Part shown: positions 35,612-50,100 of the stretch, piece after piece | How the letters are laid out: each line of letters starts with the position of its first letter | How positions within the stretch are numbered: the stretch's first letter is position 1 | Assembly (NCBI GenBank): GCA_026724425.1 | Contig: JAIUCV010000568.1 | Location: forward strand, 62,001 to 126,000 | Length of the DNA: 64,000 bases | Origin: Erythrophleum ivorense | Taxonomy: Eukaryota > Streptophyta > Magnoliopsida > Fabales > Fabaceae | Direction of reading: 5' to 3' | Program-made: the position numbers and the translations under genes | The notes under the pieces: generated by a model | Seen by the model: the letters and a program-made list of their open reading frames with translations, nothing else | What the model was told of the DNA's origin: nothing | Databases searched by the model: none

Positions 35612-38600
35612 AAAAGGGGGCTGGATAGACTCTGATTGAAGTGCACAAAAAAGTGAAGCACAGAATCATATAATTAAGGGGGCCCACACATTCACTAAAG
35701 GAGCATGTGAGGGAGAGTGTGTGAAGGGAGGCTAGAAGCATCATTCATCAAATAAAAATAGAACGCCAATCCATCAAATAATTGATTCGTATCCATCGTC
35801 ATTTTTCCATTCAGACCACAGACTCATCCACGCTTCATTTTTTTCTCCACGCCTGTAACCATTCCATCTCCATTCTCCACTATTTTTCCACCTCCATGAA
35901 GCTTTAATTCTCCATCTTGTGGCTGGTTAGGAAGACAACCTTGGAGAAAGCTTGAATCTATGGAATAACAAAGGAATTTTGGCTAAGATTTTCTCTTTTT
36001 CTTGCATTTTCCCTTTTCTTGTATTATCTTGGTTTAAGGTTGTATTGGATTGGGAATTTGTATTGTTTACAATTAGTGGCTGGTTAGACACTAATTAGGA
36101 TATTTTTTGAATGATTATTTGATTGATTTAGTACTGTATTTTTATTATTCTCTAATTTTCCATGTATGCCATCAAGGTGTTTAATGAAATGCCTAAGTGA
36201 AATGGTGTACCTGATTGTTTGATTTGAGGATTTCTTGGAGTTTAATTGGTTAATTAAACATCTTAGGGTGATAATTCAGAGGCTAAATGATCCATTAATC
36301 AATCAAATTTAGTGTTCATTGATCCTAATGACAAGAATTAATGATTTGATGTGGGATCGAGGTTTCAATTTAATATTAGATTAGATTGTTAATCTCTTGA
36401 TTCTTGCGTGGTAACTCAAGATACATTATTATGAACACAATTAGGGACTCTTAGACTATAATTAATTACAACTGGATTAGGATAAGAATATTGGATACCA
36501 AGGGATGAATCCAAGGCTAGTCACAAGTCTATCATTCACCTTATAGTTCATGCATTTAGGTAATGATTAGGAATTTTGTTTCAATTTAATTCTAGTTAGT
36601 TTGATTAGACCAAAGCCCCCTAAATTAGGTAATTCTAGAATCCTTATACACTTAGAAAACCTAATTGAATATTGAATTCTATTTCCAAGAGAGATGACCT
36701 AGGTTGCACCACTAGCTATATATTTTTCAACCTAGTTTTTATTTTGGGGGTTGCACGACAAAACCATCAAAATTCTAAGAGCCATTCCATTTCATTTTCT
36801 TTTTTCATCTTTTCTTTATTGTGTCTTGTTTAAAAAAAATTGAAAATTTTTGAAATTTTTGAGAAATTGCGTGATTTTTTTAAAATTTTTCTGTGAAAAT
36901 TACAAGTTAAGATGATCATAGCTTAGATTCAATTTGTAATAGATCTTGTGTCTTGATTCAAGTGAAGTGGCAATGAATTTGATTTTAATGAATTATTTGA
37001 TAGCCATTAGTTAGTGAGAAATTAAGTCGTATCTATTCGATTCTAGTGTGTATTCACCTATCTTTGCTTTCACTCTAAAACTTGTCTTGATTCTTTGTTG
37101 AGACCACATTTACATTTACATGTATGAAAATGATAAGGCATTCATTGCTTTTGTAGGTAGATAGCCAAAAAGCCACCCATTACATAGATTCTTTCCATTG
37201 TTTAGCCACTTTGAACCTTGTTTTGTTTTCTTGTTGAACCCATAGCCATTAAAAATGTTTTCCACCTTGTTTTAAGATGTCTTAGGAATTTCAAGGAGCA
37301 TTACACTTGTTTAGGATGAGGGAATGTACACTTTGCATCCATTTAGGCCATTGTTATTCAAAGTTGAGGAAAGTTAAATAAAAGAAGAGATAGAAAAGTA
37401 AAAAGAGAGCAATGAAAAGGGAAATTAAAAAAAAAAAGAAAAAAGTAATAGAAAATCAAAAGAAAGTAGTGTTTGAATTTTGTTCGCATTTACTATTACT
37501 AGTTAGAAATAAGGCCTTGAATGCACATTCTTTCCTATCATAAGTTTCATTAATTGCTCTTGAAGTTCTGAGGTATCCAACAATCGTTTATTTTCCCCTA
37601 TTTTTGGATATCCATTCATTTCATCTCCTTAGCCCCATTATAACCCTGAATAATTCCTATTGATTTATGCTTTGCATTTGATGTAACAATATAATTTTTA
37701 GCTTATTTCATGATACTCATATGCTTTATATCATAAAATTCCATGAAGGTGTATGAAAAAGGGAATAAAAATAATAAATTTCTTTGCGTTGCGTCATATT
37801 TAAAATTTTCATTTGGTGTCACGTGGATCGTGTGAGCTCATACCATATATTCTCACATTTGATTATATGAATACAACTCATAGAACTCAAAGGAAAACTT
37901 AAAATAGGCATATTAAATTTCAGTCAGATTTGACCCTTTTTCTAACCAAATTTTAGAAATTCATAACTAATTTTAGTAAAGTAAAAATTATGCATTCTTG
38001 GTCATTCTGGAAAGCGACAGATGTCTATTTTATACTAAAAATATTTTTAGACCACAACATCCACCACAGAGGATGTTTGACATCCGAAAAGGTCTAGAGG
38101 TCAAACTGCCTTCTAATACCATCATAGATTTATGCAGAAAAATTTGAAAATATCCAATTAATTTCATAAAAATCCAATCCATAAAAATAATACTAATCTA
38201 GAAATCTATGAATGTTAGCTAGAGGGAAAAAATATTCGCAGACCAGCTTAGGCAACCCAAACCTCGGAATTCAATGAAACAGTAACTGAGGTCGGACAAA
38301 ACTCTTGATACTGGACAGATTCTTTAAAAATTTATATCTTCCTCTTTAAACCTTTAAATGAGGTGATTCTAGTTGACACAAGTCACTAGTAATGTTTAGT
38401 TTCTATGTGTAAAATTTTGTGGCAATTGGACATCATTTGAGCCCTGTGTTACAGATTTCATTTTCTGACCAAATAAATAGTGTAGTAGACCCAAATTAAA
38501 AAATTTGCCAACTTTAAAAATTCATCAAATATTCTATAGACTTCCAAAAATTATGTTCTTCAGCTTCTCAAAAAGCTCTAATTGCATGCCAAATTTCAGA

Positions 38601-39279
38601 TCAAGAAGAGCTCATTTGGCTAAAAAGTGATGTAGGGTTTCATTGTGGTCATTTTTTGCTCCATATAAGGTACCAAAGTTACCAAATGGCTTTCCTTAAG
38701 GTTTGACACCTTCTAGGCAAGTCTAAAAGCATGATTAAGACTTGTATAAGCTACCCAAATGGTCCCAAACTCCATGCCTCTCATTTTGGCCATCTCATCC
38801 ACACTTATGCATAATTCCATATTATCATTAAGGATGCCACAATGCCATAACATGTTCAATTTTCATTCTAGTAGTCACATGACATATTCTCTCATTCATA
38901 CATGTCATAATATCATAATTACATATGTTCATAACATTATACTACATACACATCTATTCAGCACATCAATTGCCATTCTTATAGCCTTAAAATAACAAAT
39001 TTTCCATATTTCAATGTCATTGCTTCATCTCTCATGTAGTCAACTCCCATTGCCTTACTCTTTGGGTCCACCTAGCATATTAGATCATTGGAAAGGAGGG
39101 AATGAGATTCAAAGAATCCCAATAACTCATCTCCCATTCAATCATATATAATATATGCAAAGCAAGTCTTGAAAATGCATGCATGGATATCATGAAAGTC
39201 ATAAACATTCAAGAAGCAAGCTTGGCATGTGAATAAGTCATATAAGACATCCAAGAGCTTGCCAAGTGGATAGATTGGC

Positions 39280-39460
39280 CTCACCCTTTCCTTCATGGAT
39301 TTTGAACTTATCTCACCCATTCTTTAAGAGAATTTTGAACTCAACCATACCCTTGGGAGCTCACTTTGCTTTTGGGAGACTCTTTACTTTTTCTCAACCA
39401 ATCTTAAGGGTTCTTAGCTCATCCTCACCATGGTTAAGAGTTCATGGCCTTTCCACACTC
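39280..39460 (-). repeat. LTR-internal ~30-bp minisatellite, about five units
   Basis: Decayed units in the outer solo LTR, with longer spacing between TTTTGAAC-type cores than in the younger copies. Confidence 0.6.
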
Positions 39461-39987
39461 AAACAAACTCAAACAAACATCATGGTATCATTTAAAACAT
39501 CATATGTCATCATGAAATCATGGCATATAAAGTCATACTAGCATACTTTTCATGGCTTGAAAATACACATACACACATTCTAAGATAAGCTAAATACACA
39601 TCCATGCATGATAGAAGGTGGAGAGAGCTACCTTGTACACAATCACATGCTTTATTTCATGGACTTAATTCAACAAACTTGTGGAGATGCTTCCTCTAGG
39701 CCTAGACACATTGTATGGGAGTCAATTAAGTCCATGAAATAATTTCTAGGATCACACAACTTACTTAGACACTAGGTTATTCTATAAATCCCATTATGGT
39801 CCATAAATGCACCTAATGAAGCAACACTTCTCAAATAATTTCTAGGCTCCATTCTTTCTTTTCAAATATTATTCTTGACTCCTTTTAAACCTCTTGGAGT
39901 CATCACACAATTAAAACAAAGAGCCTAACTACCTGTTACTTCTTTAGGTCATAATATGGAACCTAAAGCACCAACTCACTTTCCATG

Positions 39988-42900
39988 TGTAACACCATAT
40001 ATTTCTAGCTTGCTTCCTATCATTTCTAAGTTTCCCATGATGAATTGCATAAAAGAGAATGGAAGATGACATTAAAATAATGTCTTATTTCGCGTTGCGT
40101 AGCGTATGAAAATTCCATTTGGTGTCACGCGGACCATATGAGTTCATACATTACATTCTCATATTTAATTACATACATACAACTCATTTGCATCATAAAA
40201 TCATGCCCACAACTCATGGAAACCGAAATGGAACCTAGAATATGGAGGTTTATTTTCGGCCAGATTTGGCCCCTTTCTGGCACAATTTCGAAAAATCATA
40301 ACTAATTCTAGAAAAATCAAAATACACATTCTTGGCCATTCTGGAAAGCTATGGATGTCTACTTCATAGTAAAAATATGTACAGACCCTAACACCCATCA
40401 CAGAGGGCGTTTGACATCTGAAAATGTCCAGGGGTCAAACTGTCTCCTGATGCTGTCACAGATTCCGCAGCAAATTTTGAAAATGTCCAATTAATTCCAA
40501 AAAAATCTAATCCATAAAAATGATACCAATATGGAAATCTGTGGATGTTATCTATAGGATAAAAATACTTTCAGACCATTTCAGGTACCCAAAGTCTCGA
40601 AATTCAATAGAACAGTACATCAGGTCGGGTAAGGGTCCTGATACTGGACAGAATGTTCAAAAATTCATATCTCCCTCTATAGAACTCCAAATGAGGTACT
40701 TCTAGTTGGAACAAGTCACTGTGAATGTCTAGTTTCTCTGTATGAAATTTTATGGCAATTGGACATCGTTTGCCCCATGAGTGACAGAATTCAATTTCGA
40801 ACCAGTGCTACAGTATCAAGGACCAAAACCAGAAAATTTTCCAATTTCAACAATTTGCTAAATATTCCACAGAACTCCAAAAATTACCAAATTTAGCTTC
40901 TCAATAAGCTCTCAATAAGCTCTAGATGCATGTCAAATTTCAGGTCAAGAAGAGTTCATTTGGACAAAAAGTGATATAGCCTCATGAAATGGTCATTTTT
41001 GCTTCCTACCAAGAGTCACTTTGCACCAAATGGCCTCTTCTTGAATTTGGCACCCCTTGAGCAAGTTTCAAAGCACAAATATGACTTGTGGAGACTGTCC
41101 AAGTGATTCCAAACCTCATGCAACTCATTTTGTTCTCTCAACACCTATTTATGCATAGTTACATCAAGCCATCCAAGAGCCAATTTGCACAATACTATTG
41201 ATTTAGTGTCATATAAAGTCTACATCATATTCATACATCATTTTACACTTGTCCATGGTCTTACATCACAAAAATATTACGTACATCATTACTTTAACAT
41301 TTAACCACCATTTAAAGTACACAATACACTAAAACAAAGATGTTCAATGTCCTTGGCTTGCATCTCCTTGACTTGGAACACCACCTAGATAATTCAAGGA
41401 TGAAGGGGAAAGGGGAGTGAGATTCCAAGAATCTCAATAGCTCACACACCCATTCACACCACATTCAAGGCATACATATACCAAATGCATAACCATACCA
41501 GCATAAAGTGTGCAATAAATTCTATTCCATGCTACATTCACATGTCAAGCTTACTTTCATGCTCTAGGGACTTTTGGTTTAGCCTCACCCCATTTTTAGG
41601 ACTTTTGGATTTGCCTCACTCTTGGCCTAGGGACTTTTGACTTTGCCTCACCCATTCAAGGGACTTTTGGCCTTGTCTCACCCATGCTATGAGACTTTTG
41701 ACATCTCCTCACCTTTATCAAGGGACTTTTGGCATCACCTCACCCTTATAGGCTCTTTCCACAACCATAGTCATTCAAGACAACACATTGGTACCAATGC
41801 ACAACAAGGATCAAGTGGCATATTATCAATCATCAAGAATGCATGCAAGCACACTAAGACATACATATGCACATAAGAATGCAAAGAGAATGAGGTGGAG
41901 AGCTACCTTTTTATGTATGCAAGCTCACTTTGTAATTTCCTTCCCCTCCTTGGTTTCACAAGAGCACTTTGGTGGAGTAGGGTTCTCTTGGCCTAGACAT
42001 TACAAACATCACACAATTACACATTTGAAGCAAGCCAAGACATTAAACTAAAGCTTATTACACACTTGGTTCCAAAATAGACATTGGTTCCATAAATGGC
42101 CTATTGAAGCAACTCATATTATTCAAGTGCTAGGCTCCATTCTCTTATTCTTTCTAGACTTCTTGGACTCATTTAAGGTCCTTGGAGCCATCACACATTC
42201 AATTGCACAATTGGAAAACCAAGTTGCTTCACAAAGCACCATTATGGACACCATTAGGCCATCTCCCAATCTATGGCTCCTAAATTTTTTCCAATGGTTT
42301 CTCCCATCTTCTAACATCATATAAAGTTCTAAAACAAGGCTAGAACAAATTAAAACATCCCCTAGCCTAATGAACCTAGCTTGGCCGAAATATGCACCAT
42401 AATGGAGGTTCATAGACTTTGTGATTTTTCCTTGATGGGAGAGCCACTTGGGAGGCTTTCTAAAGGTCTTAGGAGCTCAAGGAAATATTCAAATAGACAA
42501 GGAAACATTCACACAAAATCAAATTTTGTAAAACCCTAGAAAACACTACACTTTTCTAACTTGTTTTCTATTAGTTTTTCTTAGAATTTCTTGCCATATT
42601 CCATCTCCCCATGGCCTAAAACCCTTGTTCCCTCCTTATATTTGGACAGAACATCATCCCCTCCTTTGGTTTTGTTCTTGGCTGAAATACACACAAAGGG
42701 AGGGGGAAGAGAAGATGCAACAAAAAGCAAAGATTACCTATGGTTCAAGTGAGCTTTCAAGTGTCTTTCTCCTTCATTCTCTTCTCCTTAGCAAATTCAA
42801 AATTCTCCACTTAGGTCTGGGTCAAAAACAGAACCAAATCATTCAAAAAATCCATGGAAAGAAAGGAGGAAGAGAGGAAAACAAGATTGAAGTAAGATGG

Positions 42901-43596
42901 AGCAAGAAATCTCATGAAATTACCTAGTTTCTCCTTGGCTTTCTTCCTCTTTTTCTCCTCCCTTTGGTGTGCCTAAGAGAGCTGAAGATTTTCTGTATTT
43001 TGGGCAGAATGGGTCGTGCTCATTAAAGAGGAGAAGAAGGGAGAAAAGTGTGGAACTCTTTAGAACATTCAAGAAGCCATAAATTCTAATTTTGCTCTTC
43101 CGTAATGGCAAGTTCGTTTCGGCTTCGTTTTAGCTCCTTTTTGAGAATCGTCTTTTCCATCATAAAATTTAGGTTCCTAATTTAATAAAATTCCTTTGGA
43201 ATCACTCAAATCAGAGTTAAAACCATCCCGAACGAATCGGTCAAAGTTTGGGTTAACCGACGTTTGAAAGAGTACACCGGAGGGGCTTTACCAGTCCCAG
43301 GGCTTCCCATAGTTTTTGGGGCCTCTAAGAACCTTTGGCAACTCAAAATTTTCATTTAAAAAGCCCTCCTAGGTGTTTTTCCAAAATTACACTTATTTAC
43401 AAAAATGCCACTGGCCTTTCGGCAATTCTTTTGAATCGCTTCGACCCCAGTTTTTGGGCAACTCAAGGCTCAAATCCTCATTTTCTATTATTTAAAATTT
43501 TATTCAAATTTTATTTGGCATTGAATCACTCATCTCAGGGGACTTGCTTTTCAAATCGGCCCGTTCCAATGATTGTACAATGTACCGGGCGTTACA
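39988..43596 (-). mobile_element. Lm solo LTR, 3.61 kb, TSD CCATG, nested in the previous one
   Basis: TGTAACACCATATATTTC opens it and ACCGGGCGTTACA closes it. CCATG flanks it at 39983-39987 and 43597-43601. Text is less decayed than the host LTR, consistent with a later insertion. The minisatellite at 41571-41755 has six clear units. Confidence 0.94.
41571..41755 (-). repeat. LTR-internal ~30-bp minisatellite, six units
   Basis: Nearly a reverse complement of the array at 25889-26075, unit for unit. Confidence 0.85.
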
Positions 43597-44731
43597 CCAT
43601 GGGTTCTAAATTTTTTCTAAGGCTTCTCCTTATTTTCATTCATCGTATATGACTCAAGAATGGCCTTAGAAAATTTTAAAACTCCCCCTAGCTATCCCAA
43701 CCTTGTTTAGCCAAGACTATGGAGCTTATTGAGCTTCATAGAATTTGCTTAGTTTTCTTGAGGGAGAAAGCATATAGGGGGCATCTTAGAGATCTTAGAA
43801 GCTTATTTAACCTCTTAATTAAGCCTAGGAATTATCATACAAAATCAGATTTTGGAATGTGCACACAAAACCTTAGAATTTGCATCTTGAAATCTAATGG
43901 CTAGTTTGTTGTTTCCTTTGCATATTCTTGTTCTTCTCCCTCAAATACCTAAGATTCACCCTTGGTTTGGTTGAAAATTTAACTCCCTAAGGCTGGCTAT
44001 ATATGGGTCGAAATATGCACAAGAGAAGGGAGGAGGAAGATCAAGTGGAAGGATTGCATGTTACCTTGTTTTCCTTGAACTTCCTTGCTTGTTCCTTACT
44101 TTCCTTGGCCTCCTCACTTGATTTTCAAATTTTCCCCTCTGTTCTTCCATCAAAACAGCCCTCAAAACTTCAAAAAAACCATGGAGAAGAATAGGGAAAA
44201 AGAGGAGAAGAGATTAGCTAAGAGAAAGTTATTCTAGCTCCATTTTTCCTTCAATCTGAGGCTAAGATTCTCAGTTTTAGGAGTCTAGAATGTTACTCAA
44301 ACTTTTCAAGGCCTTAACTAATTCATTTCAGGGGACTTACTTTGAAAATGCACTTGTTTGCATCGTTTAATAAAAACTAGACATTACATTTGACATGGGT
44401 GGTGGAGACTTAGAAGCTTGACAAGCTTATGGTAGTGAACTTTGAGTGAAACACATTGCCTAAACACTTCAAAGTTGAGAGTAAACACCAATCTATGTAA
44501 GGGTGATAAGTATGATTTTTATGTATTTTATTTCCCTTAACTTAAGCATTTTAAATGTTAAATGAGGCTTAATGGATTTACTTAGATAGAATTTTGTTTT
44601 AGTAGCCATTCTCTGCACTTTATGAATTAAATTGAAAAATGATGATTTTAAACGCATAAAGTATTTTAGTGAATTTTTCTCCTTTATTTTTATGCAGATT
44701 ATGGGCAAATAAAATCTGAATATTGAAAAGA

Positions 44732-44757
44732 ATATATATATATATATATATATATAT
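44732..44757. repeat. (TA)n microsatellite
   Basis: An uninterrupted TA run of 26 bases inside the F-family solo LTR. Confidence 0.95.
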
Positions 44758-45807
44758 GCATGAGATGAAGCTGCACACTTGAGCTTAAAAAGAAGAACCA
44801 TGCATGAAGAACGTAGCAACGTGAAGAAGCTGGCTGGAGGAGAAAACACGTTAAAAGTGCAGAACGTATGAGGAATGAGTTGCACGAAGAAATAGTGGAA
44901 AAGCCAAGGTTTGAGAGGGAAGAAATGACGTGTTTGTAGCAGAAACAAGTAAGCAACAGGTAACAAAAGAATCTACAGGGCAGTTAACATGGAAACTCAT
45001 GGCAAAGAAAGAATAGATGTGAAAGGAATGAAGCTACACAAGTTAAATGAAGAGAAGCAGAAACAAGAAGGAAGCAAAGGGTTAGTAAGAAAAACACGCA
45101 CACAGAGCACGAATGAAACGCAGCGACATCTAGCAGAAACACGAATGAGCAGAAGAAGCTGTACATGCATGCATAAATGAAGAGCAGCTCACGTAAGCTC
45201 ACACTCATGCAGAAACAGAAGAGGACGAATGAAGGATCTTAGAGAACAACGTGAGACCAGAAGATGCAGCTCCAGAACAGTAGAATGCTCAAGTCTATGG
45301 ACAAATGAATGAAGACACTGGATCGAGAAGTTGAATGTGGTGAAGGAAAGAGAGAAGAATGAGCTGCATGCAACAGAACCAAATGAAGTGCGAGGGAGCT
45401 CTGGCTGTAGAAGGAGAAAAGAACGAGTTGCATGATCAAATTTCAAAGGAACAACATGAGTGGGAAAGCTACAGAATAAACGAGGAAGAGGCAGCCCCTG
45501 CTTAAGAAACACGAAGAGCTGCATGATTCGCGGATGACGTGAAGAAGCTGCAGAAACAGTAGAAGGAACATGTGGAATATAATAAAATAAAAGGAAGTGG
45601 GGTCCACTTCTTATATACATGAAGTAGCTTCAGGGAATTGGAAATAATGCATTACGTGGAGTCAATTAAAAAATCACGTGAAAGGGAGCATATTTCAATC
45701 ATCCAAAAGCACACTCCGAGGGGGATTCACATTCCATTCACGCGATTCCATCGTCCAAATCCTAGAGTCCACTTCATTCATGCCTTGATATCTTAAGAAA
45801 TCCTCGC

Positions 45808-45817
45808 CTATATATAG
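45808..45817 (+). promoter_or_regulatory. Likely TATA box of the F-family LTR
   Basis: CTATATATAG lies about 1.3 kb into the LTR, after the region with ACGTG cores, at a position fitting a U3/R border. Confidence 0.5.
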
Positions 45818-47124
45818 ATTCATTCACTCATTCCAAAAGAAGAGACGAATAACAGAATAGGAGAGGCGTGGAGAACATAAAAAGGGCAAGACTTCTAAGA
45901 GAGGCGGGGAGAACATCCAAGGAGTATTCTTCCGTGATCCATCCATGGCTGATGCTAATTTCATCAACTCTTCTCCGATTAAAATCTCCATGGCAGCTTG
46001 AATCACTCATGGTGGCTGGCTGAAGTTTGGAAACTCCTAGATGTAGATTTGAGCCCCATATTTTCTCACCAAATTGGATAAATACTCCTTGCTATATCTT
46101 TTAATTCCAGCATTAAATCTTTTATTAATTTGACTAGGTTTAGTTGATTGATTTAGGAATTTAGTTGCTGAAAATTATTGGATTAGTTTGCTTTATGAAT
46201 TGAATTTGATTTTGGAATTTTAATTATGATCATCACATGTTTATAAAAATTCCAGAATTAGTGCTGTGCAAATTACTTTCAAATTCCTCTTGATCTTGGG
46301 TTAATTGATGCAATGGTTGTTGGATTAATTAACTAGAATTTTTGTGCAATTAATTGTTTGAGGAATTAATTAATCTAATTGGTTAATTAGTATCTTAAGT
46401 GAATTGTGCAGTAGATTCTATTAATCAATTAAATTTGGTTAAAGTGTGCTCTTGTTCTTAATTCAATTAATTAGTTATTCAAGGTTTCTTGTGGTTGCAA
46501 ATTCCTTGTATAATTAATAAATTGAACCTTGGATGGTTATTCAAGAATCTTTATAGGGAATACATTAAAGAGCAAGGAATTAATTCCAAATTTGGTAAAC
46601 TAAACCAAGGGCAAGGATAATTGAATTCTAGGGAGTCCAATGCAAAACTAGCTACCATATTCTCTTAATTGTTCATCTCATTTAGTTTTAAGTTCTTTTG
46701 ATTTTCGACAATTAAATTTAGTTCAATTAAATTTTAGTACTTCAAATCTCCAAAACAAGTTTCAATTAGCAATATTTAGAATACCCCTTCCAATAAACAA
46801 ATTGAGGCATAAACTCCAAGGGAGATGACCTAGGTTGCACCATTAACTATAAAATTTATTTTGCTTCCTAGTTTTATTTGAGATTGCGCGACATAATCGT
46901 CAAAGGGGATATGCATTTTTGATTCATTCTTTTCAAATGAAATTACGATGGAATTTGCTTTCTTGATGCAAGTGAAGTTAATTTGGATTGTTAAAGTGTT
47001 AAAAAGTTTCAGTCATTCTCTAGCTTGTGATTTCTACACTTTTTTTTTTTCATTTTCACTCTCCAATTGTTAATCCACTAGCCTGTCTTTGGATCTTGAG
47101 TTTTGCCTAGGAGTGCAAGGGTTT

Positions 47125-47139
47125 AAGTGTAGGGGAATT
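47125..47139 (+). other. Polypurine tract of element F
   Basis: AAGTGTAGGGGAATT directly precedes the 3' LTR start TGATGAAAGC. This marks the plus-strand priming site and fixes orientation. Confidence 0.75.
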
Positions 47140-50100
47140 TGATGAAAGCTATTTTTATATATTTTAATTCTCCTAACTTAGGTATTTTAATGATCAAATA
47201 TGGCTTTATGAGTTTAATTAGGTGAAATTTGATGCTAGTAGCCATTTCTGCACTCTAGGAAATTATTACAAGATTTTATTGAATTTTAATGTATAAATTC
47301 TTTTAAATAATTTTGTGAATTCTTCCTATTGAATTATTTTATTTTTATTATTATTTGTGCAGAATTTGTATCTCTTGCTATGGTTTTGAAATAGAGAAAA
47401 AAAATCACATGATGAAGGATTTAAGAAGCCATAAATCAACTTCAGCACCCTTGACTTCATTCAGTCACTCATGCTTGCTTTGTTCACTTTCCTCCAGCCA
47501 GCACAACATCCACTCCCTTGAAGCACATATAATATCCAGTTCTTTAAAAATGAAACTCAAGAAACGTAATGTACGGTTTCTCCGTAAAGGAACAAAATTC
47601 ACTAGATACAAAAGGAAGTCCTTCGAAATGAATTAGTTAAGGTCTCAAAAAATTTGGGAAGCATTCTAGACTCCTAAAAATAAGAATCCCAAGCTCAGAC
47701 GGAAGGAAAAATAGAGCTAGAATGAAAAAACGAAATGTAACGAAAGATTGACAAAACGTAAAGGCATTTTCGTCATTTTGAGCAAATTTTGGAATTCTCA
47801 TAGGGGGCTTTTTAAATGAAAGTTTTAAGTTCTCTGAGATTCTCAGGGGCCCTGAAAATCATGGGAAGCCCTGGGACAATTAAAACCCCTCCAGTAGACG
47901 TTTTCCAATGTCAATTGACCTAAACTTTGACTGATTTGTTCGGGAAGGTTTTAGCTCCAATTTGAGTGATTCCAAAGGCATTTTATTTAATTAGGAACCT
48001 AAATTTTATGATAAAGAAGACGGTTCTAAAAAAGGAGTTAAAATGATCCTAAACGGAGCAAGCAGGCACGTAGGGGAAAAATGGTTATTTTGAAAAATTA
48101 TAAAAGAGGCTTCTTAAGTAAGATTACACCTCATCACCTTCTCCAAGCTTCTATTTGCAAAAAAAATGGACAACAATGGTGTGACATTAAGAGGGGGGAG
48201 AGAGAAAAAGTTTAAGCTTCCGTTTAGGTAAGTAAATGGCCCCGTCTCATCCTATGCCAATTAGGAAAGTTATTCCTCTCTCTAAGAGCTCTCTAATGGT
48301 GGTTTTCTTTTTTTGAAAACTTGAAGATCCAGGTCTAACCTAGGCCAAAAAAGAACTCTTTTCAAGAAATCAATTAGGAAAAAATAATCTACGTGAAGAG
48401 AGCTCTATTTTAAGGTAAGACTTCACTTAAAACACTTGTAAAATCTTGTGTTTCTAAGCCATTTAAGCTTAGGTCTAGAGAGAGAAAGTGAGGAGGAGAG
48501 TTTTTCTTTATGTGTTCTTGATGGAACCAAAGGTTATGGAGTGTGAGGATTAAGAATATACAATTAGAATTGAAAAAGGAGCTTCAGAATACAAGTTATA
48601 GAATTTAGGGATTTGGTTGCACCTAGGCTAAGATGAAGCTTCCTAGTAGTAATTTAAGTTGTCTAAGAATATATATGAGTTAAGACACCAAGAGAGCCTT
48701 CCACATGCTTCTCCCATCAAAGAAATTAAAACAACTCCATTGGTGCCATATGGAAGCATAGTTTTGGCCAAGGAGAGTTCATGCACCTAAGGAGTGTTTT
48801 AATTCCTTCCAAGCTTAGTTTTGTATCATGTATGATGGGAGAGTATGAGAGGAAGCCTTGGAAAAATTTTAGAAATCATAGATAGTGAAATGGCCTTATA
48901 TGTTCCATAATATGACCTAAAGAAGAAACATGTAGTTAGGCTCTTTGTTTTAATTATGTAATAACTCCAAGAAGCTTAAAAGGAGTCAAGAATCATATTT
49001 GAAAGGAAAGAATAAAGCTTAGAATTTATTTGATGGATGTTGCTAGGTGCATTCTTAGAAACAAAAAAAGGGTAATGAGCCAAGCTAGTGTTTAAGCAAG
49101 TTGTGTGGCCTTAGACTTTGTGTAACACCATCATTTCTAGCTCATACCCATCATGCCTTACATGCTCATATGAGATATGGGAAGAATAAAATGAGGTCTT
49201 CTTCATTGGGTTCATACACTTTCTCATATGGCATCATGGTTAAAAATTCACTTTAGTGTCACATGGACCGTGTGAGCTCATTCTATGTATCCTCATATTT
49301 AATTGCACCATTACAACTCATTTCAATCCCAAAAACATGCTTTAAACTCATGGAAACCAAAAAGGGATATGAGACATGCATGTTCATTTCAGCCAGACTT
49401 GGCTTCATTTTTGGGCAAAGTTTGGAAATTCATAACTAAATCTAGAAAAATAAAAAATATGCCCTCTTGGTTATTTTGGAAATCTTAGGATGTCTACTTT
49501 ATACTAAAAATATGTAGAAGTCTTAAAATCACACACACAAAGCGTTTGACACGCGAAATCATCTGGAGGTCGGAGTGGGTCCTGCTACTGTCACAGTTTA
49601 CTGATATGAACTTCAAAAATGTCTAACTAATTCCACAAAAATCCAATGCGTGCATACCACTATGGAAAGATGTGGATGTTAAATAGAGAGGAAAAATATC
49701 TCTAGATCATCTCATCAAGCCAAATTTCCAGAAAGCGATAGAACAGTACCTCGGGTCAAGCAAGATGACTGATACTGGGCAGGAACTTCGAAAATGCATA
49801 TCTTCCTCTCTAGACCTCCAAATAAGGTGCTTCTAGTTGTTACAATTCACTGTGACTGTCTAGTTTCTGCCTATAAAATTTTGTAGCCATTGGACCACGT
49901 TTTCCCCTCAGATGACATAATTTCACATCTGACCAAATGAAAAGTGCCTATGCAAATCCGAATTTCTGATACCAACTTTGAAAAATCATGGAAAATTACA
50001 CAAACCTCCAAATGACTTGATCTTTAGCTTCCCAAAAAGATCTAGACAATATCTAGTCACATGCCAAATTTGAAGGCAAGAAGAGGTCGTTTGGTCAGAA

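Larger units (their letters stand above)
30571..36769 (+). mobile_element. Element F 5' LTR
   Basis: It starts TTATGAAAGCTATTTTTATA (TG mutated to TT) and ends GACAAAACCATCA. It aligns with the 3' LTR start TGATGAAAGC at 47140 and the end GACGACCATCA at 56407. An Lm solo LTR sits at 31137-34758. Confidence 0.8.
37682..44388 (-). mobile_element. Lm solo LTR, 3.09 kb net, TSD TTTGA, containing another solo LTR
   Basis: It starts TGTAACAATATA and ends GACATTACA; TTTGA flanks it at 37677-37681 and 44389-44393. Lm text runs to 39987 and resumes at 43602 after a second Lm LTR. It matches the copy at 18538 on both sides of the break, for example ACTCAAGAATGG against ACTCAAAAATGG. Inserted in the internal region of element F. 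Confidence 0.9.
44504..46902 (+). mobile_element. Solo LTR of the F family, 2.40 kb, TSD AAGGG
   Basis: It starts TGATAAGTATGATTTTTATG and ends GCGCGACATAATCGTCA. AAGGG flanks it at 44499-44503 and 46903-46907. It is related to, but clearly diverged from, the LTRs of element F, in whose internal region it sits. It carries a (TA)n run, a CACGTG at 45675 and a TATA box at 45808. The 157-aa and 143-aa frames on its minus strand are low-complexity chance frames. Confidence 0.88.
36770..47139 (+). mobile_element. Element F internal region, split by two nested insertions
   Basis: Its own sequence is 36770-37681, 44389-44503 and 46903-47139, about 1250 bp net. It holds poly-A/T runs, the phrase GATAGCCAAAAAGCCACCC near 37147, a purine-rich stretch near 37380-37460 and the polypurine tract at the end. 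No frame longer than background and no conserved domain was seen. Confidence 0.7.

Noticed and set aside
44493..44966. 157-aa minus-strand frame, the longest in the window
   Set aside because: It lies in an F-family solo LTR, crosses its 5' edge and includes the translated (TA)n run. Low complexity, no domain.
45189..45620. 143-aa minus-strand frame rich in Ser, Leu and Phe
   Set aside because: Chance frame antisense to the purine-rich U3 of the same solo LTR. Not conserved in the element F LTRs.
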